DNA of 64,000 bases, from the NCBI RefSeq assembly GCF_010119975.1, contig NZ_CP048222.1, positions 8,036,501-8,100,500 on the forward strand. Reading direction: 5' to 3'. Positions within the stretch are counted from its first letter, which is position 1. Every line of letters starts with the position of its first letter. The DNA comes from Rhodocytophaga rosea (lineage in GTDB: Bacteria; Bacteroidota; Bacteroidia; Cytophagales; 172606-1). Both the position numbers and the translations under genes were made by a program. Positions 51,615-60,137 of this stretch are shown piece after piece. The notes below the pieces were generated by a model. That model ran no database searches. It saw only the letters and a program-made list of their open reading frames with translations, and was not told the origin of the DNA.

Positions 51615-52703
51615 TTAAATTGGCAACGGCGGAGGAACAGAGCCGAACAAATTGTTGAGTTCTCCTATATCTTTAGCGGCTGTCCATTGAGGCATACCGG
51701 CTTTCCATACCAGACTCTCCCTTTGAAGGTTGCCTTGCTGTGCCATCTGGTTGAGGGTAGAGATAGGGAAGGGGCCGCTTTGTTTTCCGTTTACTGCTAC
51801 ATAATAGGCACTTTCTGCTGGCAAAGGGGGTGGGGTTGAACCGGAGTTCTGGTTAGGCTGGTTCATTTTATTGGCCATCTGGCTGCCCATCGCTAATCCG
51901 ATTCCGGCATTCAACGCATCAGCGCCGGTGCCACCTTTTCCCAATGAATTAGCTGCCTGGAACTGGGTATAGTCATTCAGGTTACCAATAATGCCCATGC
52001 TGCTGCGTTTGTCCAGGGCGGCTTCTACTTCTGGTGGCAGGGAAATATTTTCTACGAGTAATTTGGTTACTTTCAGTCCATACTGGTCGAAATCGTCAGT
52101 GATTCGTTCCGTTACGTATTTAGAAAGTTCATCATAGTTAGCTACCAGGTCCAGGATCGGAATTTTGCTTTCGCCAAGTATATCAACAAACCGGGAAACT
52201 ACTATATTCCGTAATTGTTCGCTGATCTCTTCAGTACTGAACTCTCCATCTGTTCCAACTACTTCCAGTAAAAATTTGGTGGGGTCTTGCTGAATTCTGA
52301 GGGCATACGAACCAAAAGCCCGCAAGCGTACCGGACCGAATTCCGCATCACGGAGCATTACCGGGTTTTTGGTACCCCATTTCAGGTTGGTAAACTGCTT
52401 GGTACTGATAAAGTATACTTCAGCCTTAAATGGGCTGTTAAAGCCATATTTCCAGCCTCTCAGGGTAGAAAGGATGGGCATATTCTGCGTAGTTAGTTCG
52501 TACGTGCCGGCCATGTCATAAATATCCGCCAGCCGGCCTTCACTGATGAGGATAGCGACCTGCGATTCCCGTACAATTAATTTTGCGCCATTCTTGATCT
52601 CATTCTGATAGCGGGGAAAACGGTATACCATGGTATTATTGGTCGGATCTACCCATTCAATAATATCGATAAATTCGTTGGTTAATTTACTCCAGAGGCC
52701 CAT
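51615..52703 (-). CDS. SPFH-domain protein with C-terminal GYF_2 module (YdjI-like)
   Basis: 362 residues. MGLWSKLTNEFIDIIEWVDP and VYRFPRYQNEIKNGAKLIVR are the start of the SPFH/virion-core type, and the band-7 domain covers about 30-225 with GLKVTKLLVENISLPPEVEA at its end. A Gly/Asn linker leads to a GYF_2 module (YYVAVNGKQSGPFPISTLNQ, LVWKAGMPQWTAA) and a final PPPLPI. In B. subtilis YdjI recruits PspA to the membrane with YdjG and YdjH. Here a YdjG-like gene is close by but no PspA gene. Confidence 0.85.
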   Translation of the reverse strand: MGLWSKLTNEFIDIIEWVDPTNNTMVYRFPRYQNEIKNGAKLIVRESQVAILISEGRLADIYDMAGTYELTTQNMPILSTLRGWKYGFNSPFKAEVYFISTKQFTNLKWGTKNPVMLRDAEFGPVRLRAFGSYALRIQQDPTKFLLEVVGTDGEFSTEEISEQLRNIVVSRFVDILGESKIPILDLVANYDELSKYVTERITDDFDQYGLKVTKLLVENISLPPEVEAALDKRSSMGIIGNLNDYTQFQAANSLGKGGTGADALNAGIGLAMGSQMANKMNQPNQNSGSTPPPLPAESAYYVAVNGKQSGPFPISTLNQMAQQGNLQRESLVWKAGMPQWTAAKDIGELNNLFGSVPPPLPI

Positions 52704-52771
52704 AGATTCGTTGTGTTGATGGTGAAATGAATGTTATTCAAAGTAAAGGGTTTTGCCAATAATACCAAATC

Positions 52772-52799
52772 GTTGTTGGTTATTCGTTGTTAGTTGTTC
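52772..52799. repeat. Heptanucleotide tandem repeat, GTTNNNN family (4 units)
   Basis: gttgttg, gttattc, gttgtta and gttgttc in an unbroken 7-base period, preceded by aaatc. The 15 bases aaatcgttgttggtt (52767-52781) recur at 56555-56569. Confidence 0.8.
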
Positions 52800-52877
52800 G
52801 TATGGGGTGCCACAGACGACAATCTACGGAAATGTATTGACTGGTTTAATGGGAAAATAGGCAAAGGGTAACCGGAA

Positions 52878-52898
52878 GTCATTGGTCAATAGTCAGTA
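52878..52898. repeat. Heptanucleotide tandem repeat, TGACYNN family (minus orientation, 3 units)
   Basis: gtcattg, gtcaata and gtcagta, the reverse-strand form of the TGACYNN heptads at 7683 and 53004. Confidence 0.7.
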
Positions 52899-53003
52899 GG
52901 AAAATTTATAGCTGCCTGGAAGTAATCAGTAAATAGGGGTTCAAGTATAATCAGATCAGATATATGGTTCTAAATATGACTTTTGTCAAGTGACTAAAAC
53001 CAA

Positions 53004-53031
53004 TGACTACTGACTAATGACCATTGACCAA
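53004..53031. repeat. Heptanucleotide tandem repeat, TGACYNN family (4 units)
   Basis: tgactac, tgactaa, tgaccat and tgaccaa without interruption, ending just before the stop codon of the GT2 gene at 53035. The 330 bp between 52704 and 53034 otherwise hold no gene. Confidence 0.8.
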
Positions 53032-53034
53032 CGG

Positions 53035-53799
53035 CTAATACCCTTTTTTGCGCTTCAATACGAAGAAAATCCCCCGAATGGTAATCCAGACATGACTTTT
53101 AAGCGTTTGGAATATTCCATAATTAGACCGCAGCACATCAAACCGGTCGGCTAAAGAACGATAGAGATGTTTTTTTGAAAATCCGCCGGTAAGATAGCGG
53201 CATAATACCAGGCCGGTATGAACAATGTCTCTGGCATGTTTGAGGCATTGAATTTCCCAGTCTACGTCGGCGCTGTACGGATGCGACAGATCATATAAGG
53301 GAGCAATTTCTTTTTTTACAATAAACGATTGATGACATACCACCATTCCGTATTGCAAAGATTTCCAGTTGAGGTTAGCGGGTAACTGATGAGGCGTTAC
53401 CTGGCTTCGCAGACCATTTTCTTTTCCGTCTGCCTGAAAAAATAAAGCATCGCCATACAATACATCCGCTTCCATTGACTGACTAAATATCAGTTTCAGC
53501 GTTTCCTTGTTATAAATTTTATCACCCGCATTCATAAACCAGACATATTTGCCTTTGGCCGCCTTCAAGCCTTTGTTCATGGCATCATATAATCCTTTGT
53601 CCGGCTCACTCACCCAGTAGGAGATATGTTCCCCGTATTTGCGGATGATTTCCAGGGTGCCATCTGTGGAAGCGCCATCAATAATAATGTATTCAAAATT
53701 ACGGAAATTCTGCCCAATTACACTCTGGATTGTAGCTTCCAGTACAGAGGCAGCATTGTAGGTAACGGTAATAATGGAAATTAATGGAGATTCTGGCAA
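53035..53799 (-). CDS. Family 2 glycosyltransferase (WcaA-like)
   Basis: 254 residues, soluble GT-A fold: LISIITVTYNAASVLEATIQ, YIIIDGASTDGTLEIIRKYG and EPDKGLYDAMNKGLKAAKG are the nucleotide-sugar and base-binding motifs of GT2, with WFMNAGD in the place of DxD. The size and the GLYDAMNKG text match colanic-acid-type transferases. It lies about 70 bp after the GT4 gene on the same strand, so both probably build one surface polysaccharide. The sugar added is unknown. Confidence 0.9.
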   Translation of the reverse strand: MPESPLISIITVTYNAASVLEATIQSVIGQNFRNFEYIIIDGASTDGTLEIIRKYGEHISYWVSEPDKGLYDAMNKGLKAAKGKYVWFMNAGDKIYNKETLKLIFSQSMEADVLYGDALFFQADGKENGLRSQVTPHQLPANLNWKSLQYGMVVCHQSFIVKKEIAPLYDLSHPYSADVDWEIQCLKHARDIVHTGLVLCRYLTGGFSKKHLYRSLADRFDVLRSNYGIFQTLKSHVWITIRGIFFVLKRKKGY

Positions 53800-53869
53800 A
53801 ACGAATTTTTAAAATGGATAACTTAGTACATTTGGTTTTACTGCTATACAAGTATAAACAAAACCAAAA

Positions 53870-55132
53870 TTACCCAAGTAAATTTTTATACAAAGCCTTA
53901 TATTTTTCTGCGACTGCACTTTCTGAATAGGTATCCAGTACTTTTTGACGGGCACTCCGGCTGAGGGTTGTATAATCCTGTTTGAAGAGAACTTCATAGA
54001 TGCCTTCCGCCAAACTTTCAGCAGACTTATACTCAGACAGGTATCCGGTTGAGAGATGGCTTATCATTTCCGGAAGGCCACCTGTATCAAAAGCTACTAC
54101 CGGTGTACCGCAGGACAGAGATTCCATTACCGTATTGGGCAGATTATCCTCCAGAGAGGGAAGTACGAATACACTGGCTGCATTATAAACCTGCACCAAC
54201 TTCGACGTTTCGGTAATGGTCCCCAGGCTAAATACCGGAAAAGGAAGTTCTTCCATCAAAGCCTGATCAGTTTTGCCAAATACCAGCAATCCTAATTCCT
54301 CTGATGTTTCAGGGTATTTTTCTTGCAACAGGTGAAGTGCCTGCAACAGGTAGATAAATCCTTTTCTGGGATCTGTGATTTTAAACGCTCCAAACAAGAT
54401 CAATTTTTTGTTGGTCGGCAGCGATAAAGCCTTCCGGACAACTGTTTTATTAGCTGGAGTATAAGTACTGGTATCTATAGGATTAGGAATGGAAATTATT
54501 GGAAATTCTTTTAACAAGCGGCTGTCTTTTGCCAGCCCAGCCAGCCACTGGCTGCAGGCAACAAAAGAGATGGAAGCATTGGCTAACAGGGCAAACTTGT
54601 TTTCAAATACCCGATACGAAAGATCTTTGGGGTGTGGATTTCGCAGGAAAGGGCAGGAATGGCAATGGCTTAGGTATCGTTTGCACTCTCCGCTGTAATG
54701 GCAACCCCCGGTAAAGGCCCACATATCATGCATGGTCCAGACGATGGGCTTTCCTAAATCAATCAGTTGCTGTAAAGAATCCAACGACAGAAATCCAAAA
54801 TTAATCCAGTGCAAATGAATGATATCGGCCTGCTGAATAAAAGGGTGCTGGCTGATATCAGTACCTATATTGGCCGGAGAAAAAGCAAACCGTACTCCTT
54901 TGTTTTTTTCATGCAGCATAAAATAGAACCGGTCGGCAGAAAACCGGAGCCATGCTTTTTGTTTTCCAGGAAAAGAATCACCAATGGACTCTACACTTGC
55001 ATCTTCGAAACTCTGTTGTTGCACAAGCAGGCTGGCATCTACCTGATTTTTATTTAATGCCTGCATGAGCCGGTAGCATGCCACAGCCGCTCCGCCGCTA
55101 AACTGAAATGTATTAACGAGGGTAACTTTCAT
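53870..55132 (-). CDS. Family 4 glycosyltransferase
   Basis: 420 residues, GT-B fold. The acceptor half starts MKVTLVNTFQFSGGAAVACY and has the Cys-rich GGCHYSGECKRYLSHCHSC typical of the WcaL-like subgroup. The donor half has LILFGAFKITDPRKGF and the sugar-nucleotide motif VLPSLEDNLPNTVMESLSCG, with GTPVVAFDTGGLPEMI. Its start overlaps the methyltransferase stop by 4 bp, so translation is coupled. Likely a surface-glycan transferase. Confidence 0.92.
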   Translation of the reverse strand: MKVTLVNTFQFSGGAAVACYRLMQALNKNQVDASLLVQQQSFEDASVESIGDSFPGKQKAWLRFSADRFYFMLHEKNKGVRFAFSPANIGTDISQHPFIQQADIIHLHWINFGFLSLDSLQQLIDLGKPIVWTMHDMWAFTGGCHYSGECKRYLSHCHSCPFLRNPHPKDLSYRVFENKFALLANASISFVACSQWLAGLAKDSRLLKEFPIISIPNPIDTSTYTPANKTVVRKALSLPTNKKLILFGAFKITDPRKGFIYLLQALHLLQEKYPETSEELGLLVFGKTDQALMEELPFPVFSLGTITETSKLVQVYNAASVFVLPSLEDNLPNTVMESLSCGTPVVAFDTGGLPEMISHLSTGYLSEYKSAESLAEGIYEVLFKQDYTTLSRSARQKVLDTYSESAVAEKYKALYKNLLG

Positions 55133-55851
55133 TTTTTACGGGCGAAAACAATGCTGTTGTGATACAATCCCCGTTGTTTGGGTAAAATATTGGTTAAGAT
55201 AATTCCAATCAGGGTAAAAGGAAATATAAAAATCAGGTTCAGAAAAATGTTCACGTATTTATTTTTTGTAAATATCAGGTTGTGCAGATATAGATTCCAT
55301 AACTGAAACCATACTTCCAGAAAATGAGTGGATTTATCCAGGTTTAATATCTCAAATCCTTTTTGCTCCAGCATATGGCGGATGCCAAAAGAAGCATAGC
55401 GTCCATAATCGTATGGTATTTCATGTTCGTCCCACACAAAAGGAATCGTGAACAAGGCAGTAGCCCCTGGTTTCAATACCCGGTGTATTTCTGAAAGAAT
55501 CTGGTCTAAATTAAAAATATGCTCAAAAACCTCACTGCTGAATACACCATCAAAATAATTATTTTCGAATGGAATGGTTTTGCCATCATAATACACATCA
55601 ATCTCTTCCTTATCGTGGGAATGGCCACTCACTTCTATATCAACGCCAATGTAATGGTCAACGGTAAATAAATCCCGGTATGGTTTGCTTCCACAACCAA
55701 AATCCATGATCCTGCCTTTGAGCATGGGGGCATACTGCCGGATTCCCTGGTATAAACCTTTGCGGATAAAATAAAAGGGATTGATAAAAATACTGAGAAT
55801 ATTGATGTGAAACTGCTGGTATTTATAAATCCTGAGAAAGGTTTTAAACAT
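55129..55851 (-). CDS. Class I SAM-dependent methyltransferase
   Basis: 240 residues. GRIMDFGCGSKPYRDLF is motif I for SAM binding, FENNYFDGVFSSEVFEHIFN motif II-III, and LSEIHRVLKPGATALFTIPF the Methyltransf_11 pattern. It is first in a three-gene glycan cassette and overlaps the GT4 gene by 4 bp. It probably methylates a glycan or its precursor; the target is inferred only from context. Confidence 0.88.
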   Translation of the reverse strand: MFKTFLRIYKYQQFHINILSIFINPFYFIRKGLYQGIRQYAPMLKGRIMDFGCGSKPYRDLFTVDHYIGVDIEVSGHSHDKEEIDVYYDGKTIPFENNYFDGVFSSEVFEHIFNLDQILSEIHRVLKPGATALFTIPFVWDEHEIPYDYGRYASFGIRHMLEQKGFEILNLDKSTHFLEVWFQLWNLYLHNLIFTKNKYVNIFLNLIFIFPFTLIGIILTNILPKQRGLYHNSIVFARKK

Positions 55852-56000
55852 GGGTAATTGCTGGCGAGTTGAAACAGATTCTATTTTATAATAACAGGAT
55901 TAATTTCCGGAAGCTTGAATGAGTATTAATTTAGAATTATACAATTGTAAATAGACTTTTTAGGATACATTCCATTTGGTTGATTAGCGTGAAATAACTG

Positions 56001-56516
56001 TTACACTTCACCCCTAATCGTCTTGTAATGAGTTTTGAGTTGTTCCAGCCGGTCGTTAAAGCCTAAGGGTGTATAATGTGTATCCGGAATGATCATCCGT
56101 TCCAGTAATTGATTGAGTTTCTCAGAATGTGGAGCACTTTTGCCGGTTTGCATGGACACATTCCTTAGGGTTGTCCAGATCATGGCTTTTAATCCATTCT
56201 TTTCCTGGCTGAGCATCTGGCATTCGGTGGTAATGGAATTATGGTCAAAATATATAAGCGAGGTTTTTACAGCAACTGTTTCCCCAAACATGGCTGGACG
56301 CAGGTAAGAAATCTGATGATGGGTTACTACCCAATGGGCATCAAATTCCTGCGAAAGTTTTAAGGGGCTCCATCCGTAATATAATAAGGTTTGGTCGGCA
56401 CGGGCGTTAAAAAAATAATCCAGGTATTTGGCATTATTCAAATGACCGAAAGGGTCACAATCCTGAAAGCGGATAATGAGTTCACTTTCAAGCTCTTTAA
56501 CCAATTCTTTATCCAT
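56001..56516 (-). CDS. Acyl-CoA thioesterase (4HBT hot-dog fold)
   Basis: 171 residues from the ATG at 56516 (an upstream start at 56546 is weak). IIRFQDCDPFGHLNNAKYLD contains the D-x-F-G-H-(L/V)-N-N catalytic signature of 4-hydroxybenzoyl-CoA/YbgC-type thioesterases, and HWVVTHHQISYLRPAMFGET is the paired strand. It hydrolyses acyl-CoA thioesters in the cytoplasm; the acyl group is unknown. Confidence 0.9.
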   Translation of the reverse strand: MDKELVKELESELIIRFQDCDPFGHLNNAKYLDYFFNARADQTLLYYGWSPLKLSQEFDAHWVVTHHQISYLRPAMFGETVAVKTSLIYFDHNSITTECQMLSQEKNGLKAMIWTTLRNVSMQTGKSAPHSEKLNQLLERMIIPDTHYTPLGFNDRLEQLKTHYKTIRGEV

Positions 56517-56559
56517 ACATTTATTAGGCAAGGCACAAAGATACAACTTATACTAAATC

Positions 56560-56587
56560 GTTGTTGGTTGTTTGTTGCTAGTTGGTA
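56560..56587. repeat. Heptanucleotide tandem repeat, GTTNNNN family (4 units)
   Basis: gttgttg, gttgttt, gttgcta and gttggta in an unbroken 7-base period, sharing the 15-base leader with the repeat at 52767. Confidence 0.75.
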
Positions 56588-56940
56588 GTAAAATGTTTGA
56601 AGATCAACTTTTTGCAGATTGATACATTTGTAAACCTACTTTATACTATATCGTCGATAGCGGTTCAGTGCTGGTTATTAGAAATGATTTGCACTTAACA
56701 ATTCTTAGAATGAGTTATTTTGTTGCTTTCCTTCATTGCAAAGGTTTTACTATTAATATAAGATGATTACTGTTGAAGGGAGGTATTAAAAATATCAAAC
56801 GAAGATTATTGCTTGATGTGTCTGATGCAAATTTATGATTGTATTAAGATAAAATTATAGCTTATTGAGTTGAAAATGGCTGGATCAAGAATTGTCAGTT
56901 ACTAAGAAAAGTAAATTATACTTTAGTATAAACATAGAAT
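56588..56940. other. AT-rich intergenic region
   Basis: About 350 bp between the heptad repeat and the terminator of the acidic-protein gene. I see no gene or clear regulatory element. Confidence 0.5.
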
Positions 56941-56976
56941 ACAAAAACCCGGTTTTAATTTTAACCGGGTTTTTGT
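56941..56976 (-). terminator. Strong intrinsic terminator of the acidic-protein gene
   Basis: Perfect 14-bp stem (acaaaaacccggtt at 56941-56954, complement at 56963-56976), 8-base loop, with T runs in both directions. It lies about 40 bp past the stop at 57014. Confidence 0.9.
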
Positions 56977-57013
56977 TTACAAATGTATAGCTGAGATATT
57001 AACTGAACCTTAG

Positions 57014-57685
57014 TTAAAATTCATCGTCATCGAGTTCCTCTTCTTCATCATCGTCGAATACATCATCGTCCAGCGAAGAATCATCCATCAGGTCATCATC
57101 GGTGAAACGGCGGTCTATAAAGCTATCGTCTTCCATATCAAGGTTATCCACATCTACGTTTTCGTCGAAGATATCATCATCAAAATCATCTTCTTCGTCA
57201 TCGTCAAAAGCATCATCATCATCGAATTCCATTCGGGTTTCGCGCAGGTCGGCCACATTTTCTGTAAAATAAGGCATCGCACCAGGATTTTCTACCGGCT
57301 CATCGGCAGGGCCTATTTCAGCCTCCATAGCTTCTTCGCGTTCTATGTTGGTAAGCAAATCCATTATATCATCCATTACTATAGGTAGATCATTTTTTAC
57401 GATGTGCCACTGGGGGTGTAGATCCAGTTCGAGTTCCTGATCAAAATGGGCATACTGTAATCCTTTCAGTACATCCCAGTCTACATCGGCATATTTATCT
57501 TTGAATTCGTCGGAAAGCATAGCAGCTGCTCCGCCGATTTGATTCAACTGACCAATCACCGACTCACGAATGTCTTCACGCTGAGCATAGGTATCATAAT
57601 CTGCCCGTCCGAGATACCCTTGTATTTCCCGGATAGAGTCGGCTATGCCCAATAAATGTATTCTATCTTCTTCTCGAGTTTCCAT
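57014..57685 (-). CDS. HepT-like helical domain fused to a very acidic tail
   Basis: 223 residues from the ATG at 57685 (one at 57703 adds six). The first 120 residues resemble the HepT/DUF86 fold in order: GIADSIREIQGYLG, IRESVIGQLNQIGGAAAMLS, KDKYADVDWDVLKGLQYAHF and WHIVKNDLPIVMDDIMDLL. The RX4HXY ribonuclease motif expected after the W-x-x-L-x-G position is not present (GLQYAHFDQELEL). The last 70 residues are mostly Asp and Glu with scattered Phe, Val and Met (DDDDAFDDDEEDDFDDDIFD). There is no MntA-type antitoxin gene next to it. It is not a normal toxin; a DNA-mimic or chaperone-like role is speculation. Confidence 0.7.
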   Translation of the reverse strand: METREEDRIHLLGIADSIREIQGYLGRADYDTYAQREDIRESVIGQLNQIGGAAAMLSDEFKDKYADVDWDVLKGLQYAHFDQELELDLHPQWHIVKNDLPIVMDDIMDLLTNIEREEAMEAEIGPADEPVENPGAMPYFTENVADLRETRMEFDDDDAFDDDEEDDFDDDIFDENVDVDNLDMEDDSFIDRRFTDDDLMDDSSLDDDVFDDDEEEELDDDEF

Positions 57686-57868
57686 AATAAAAGTAGTATT
57701 CATAGGTAATCTTGGGAATGTACGTGAATAATAAGTTTAAGTTTACATTAAAAATAATTAGCCCGTTTGTATGTGCAAAAGCATACAGGCACTAAACATA
57801 AGACAAATATTTTCGTCTGTCAAGAAGTACAAAAAGTAAAATATTATTTTTTATAGTTTTATCCGGTT

Positions 57869-58534
57869 ATGTATATAAATTATCCTAAAAACTGGCCTCA
57901 AACTGCCTCAGAAGCTGTCGCCTTACAGCAGGAATTACGTTCCCAGGTAGTGCTTACAGATCAAATAGGACCTGTAAATCATGTGGCTGGAGTAGATGTT
58001 GGTTTTGAAGAAGATGGTACGGTAACAAGAGCCGCTGTGGTGGTGCTCACCTTTCCAGAATTGCAACTGGTAGAATCGTCTCTGGCCAGAAAACCAACTA
58101 CTTTCCCCTATATTCCAGGCTTACTTTCCTTCCGGGAAATTCCGGCTTTGCTCGAAGCACTGGAGCAACTGCAAACCAACCCTGACCTGATTTTAGTGGA
58201 TGGAATGGGCATTGCACATCCCCGAAGACTTGGTATTGCCAGCCACCTAGGTATTCTGATCGACAAACCTACCATTGGTGTCGGAAAATCATTACTGGTA
58301 GGGAAATATGAAATGCCTGCTATGGAAAAAGGAAGCTGGGAACCGCTGATACACAAACAGGAAACCATCGGGGCTGTACTGCGGACCAGGGATAAAATCA
58401 ATCCGCTGTTTATTTCCACTGGCCATAAGGTGAGTCTGCCGACAGCTATTGATTATGTGATGCGCTGTACTACTAAGTACCGTTTACCGGAAACTACCAG
58501 GCTGGCACATAATCTGGCATCGAGGAAAAAATAA
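57869..58534 (+). CDS. nfi: Endonuclease V
   Basis: 221 residues. It cuts DNA (and in many species RNA) next to deoxyinosine or inosine, starting repair of deaminated adenine. HVAGVDVGFEEDGTVTRAAV holds the first catalytic Asp, FPYIPGLLSFREIPALLEAL the PYIPG wedge and conserved Glu, LILVDGMGIAHPRRLGIASH the second Asp, and KPTIGVGKSLLVG the conserved Lys. The length is standard. It is divergent from the acidic-tailed gene, with about 180 bp between. Confidence 0.96.
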   Translation: MYINYPKNWPQTASEAVALQQELRSQVVLTDQIGPVNHVAGVDVGFEEDGTVTRAAVVVLTFPELQLVESSLARKPTTFPYIPGLLSFREIPALLEALEQLQTNPDLILVDGMGIAHPRRLGIASHLGILIDKPTIGVGKSLLVGKYEMPAMEKGSWEPLIHKQETIGAVLRTRDKINPLFISTGHKVSLPTAIDYVMRCTTKYRLPETTRLAHNLASRKK

Positions 58535-58547
58535 AAGAATGATCAGT

Positions 58548-58561
58548 AGTCATTGGTCAGT
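58548..58561. repeat. Heptanucleotide repeat, TGACYNN family (minus orientation, 2 units)
   Basis: gtcattg and gtcagta, preceded by a degenerate unit. The 11 bases agtagtcattg (58545-58555) are the reverse complement of 53001-53011. Confidence 0.6.
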
Positions 58562-58626
58562 ATGGAGTTTAAAAAATCTATATCTTCTAAATGAAGACTT
58601 ACAACAAATAGGCTAAACACCCAAGA

Positions 58627-60060
58627 CTATATATTATACAAGGTGTGCAGGACTTTTTTGACAAAGGGCGTGAGTTGTTCTCTTTTTTTGTTGAGAATGA
58701 TACGTTTATTTACAGCTGAAGCGGTAGGATAGGGGTAGATTTTGTTAAACAAGGCTTCTATACCCATACCAGCGCTGTTAGCTAAAATGAGTTCCTGGAT
58801 GAGTTCGCCGGCATTGGGAGCAATCATGGTGCCGCCGAGGATTTTTGGATTCTGATTCAATAGCTTTTTCTGTTCTATATACAAGATGAGTTTGCCATAC
58901 TGATAGTCTTCTACCACCGCCCGGTCATCTTCATCAAAATCCAAACTCAGCTTTTCAAAGGCTATTTTTTTATCCTTTAATTCTTTCAGTGAATAACCAA
59001 AAGTAGCTACTTCAGGGTCCGTAAAAGTTACCCAGGACATATGCTTGTTATCCAGTGGTTTTTTTAGTGGAGAAAGAAAATTGTTGAGCAGAATAGTAGC
59101 CTGTTGTTCAGCTGCATGAGAGAATTTTAAATTTCCGGCTACATCGCCGCATACAAATACATGTTTGTTGGTAGTTTGCAGGTATTTATTCACCTTTATG
59201 TTTCCGTTTTCAGTTTCAATACCTGCTGTTGACAATTGTAAGCTTTCAATATTTAATTCTCTTCCGGCTGCCACGAGAACAGCATCAAATGTTAACGAAA
59301 GTTGTTTGTCATCCTGCCGGACCGCTACTGTGTTACTATTTGTAAATGATAGTACTTCTGCCTGCAAGTGAAATGTAATGCCTTCTTTCAATAGTCGTTC
59401 TTGCAGGATTGTAGTGATCTCAGGTTCTTCTTTGTCTAAAATATGGGCTTTATTGTGAACGATACTTACCTGAGAACCTAGCCTGCTAAATGCCTGGCCA
59501 AGTTCTACGCCAATAGGACCACCTCCAATTACGAGCAGTTTATCCGGCAAAAAATCAATGGCAAAAATGCTTTGATTGTCATACCATTTTACTTGTTCTA
59601 TTCCCGGGATCTGCAGTTTTTTGGGCCTGGAACCTGTAGCAATCACTATCTTTTTCCCTTTGTACACCTGGCCACTCACTTCTATCTCATCGGCAGATAC
59701 AAAGCTGGCGGTGCCCAAAGCTACCTCTATACCCATATTCCGGAAAAAAGCCGCATTTTCATGTTTCCGGATTATATTCTGCCTTTCTTTTACATATTTC
59801 CATACTTTGCTCATATCCACTTTTCCTGATATATTCATCCCAAATTCCTGAGAATGGTTTGCCTGATACACTTGTCTGGCCACATGAATCAGCGACTTGC
59901 TGGGCACGCAGCCATCATTCAGGCAATCGCCTCCGATCTGATGGTCTGATTTATCGATAAGGAGCACCTTAAAGCCAAACTCATGCATTGGTAAGGCGAT
60001 ACTGAGTCCTGCAGAACCAGCTCCAATTACAATGATGTCATAAAGAGGGGATTGAGGCAT
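58627..60060 (-). CDS. FAD-dependent pyridine nucleotide-disulfide oxidoreductase (mercuric reductase-like)
   Basis: 477 residues, cytoplasmic flavoenzyme. IIVIGAGSAGLSIALPM binds FAD, GGDCLNDGCVPSKSLIHVA has the redox Cys pair (CLNDGC, the Cx4C spacing), KLLVIGGGPIGVELGQAF binds NAD(P)H and VFVCGDVAG is the second FAD motif. It resembles mercuric reductases and dihydrolipoamide dehydrogenase relatives but lacks a heavy-metal-associated N-terminal domain and the CC end of MerA, and no mer genes are near. The physiological disulfide substrate is unknown. Confidence 0.9.
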   Translation of the reverse strand: MPQSPLYDIIVIGAGSAGLSIALPMHEFGFKVLLIDKSDHQIGGDCLNDGCVPSKSLIHVARQVYQANHSQEFGMNISGKVDMSKVWKYVKERQNIIRKHENAAFFRNMGIEVALGTASFVSADEIEVSGQVYKGKKIVIATGSRPKKLQIPGIEQVKWYDNQSIFAIDFLPDKLLVIGGGPIGVELGQAFSRLGSQVSIVHNKAHILDKEEPEITTILQERLLKEGITFHLQAEVLSFTNSNTVAVRQDDKQLSLTFDAVLVAAGRELNIESLQLSTAGIETENGNIKVNKYLQTTNKHVFVCGDVAGNLKFSHAAEQQATILLNNFLSPLKKPLDNKHMSWVTFTDPEVATFGYSLKELKDKKIAFEKLSLDFDEDDRAVVEDYQYGKLILYIEQKKLLNQNPKILGGTMIAPNAGELIQELILANSAGMGIEALFNKIYPYPTASAVNKRIILNKKREQLTPFVKKVLHTLYNI

Positions 60061-60137
60061 GATGAGAGTTGAGAAATCTTATTAAATCAGGGTTATATGA
60101 AGAATACATTTGGGGGGTATAAATCAGGATGGCTATA

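Noticed and set aside
57014-57685. Active HepT/MntA toxin-antitoxin system
   Set aside because: No nucleotidyltransferase gene is adjacent and the RX4HXY motif is missing.
58627-60060. Mercury resistance gene merA
   Set aside because: No metal-binding N-terminal domain, no C-terminal Cys pair and no other mer genes; kept as a general flavoprotein disulfide reductase.
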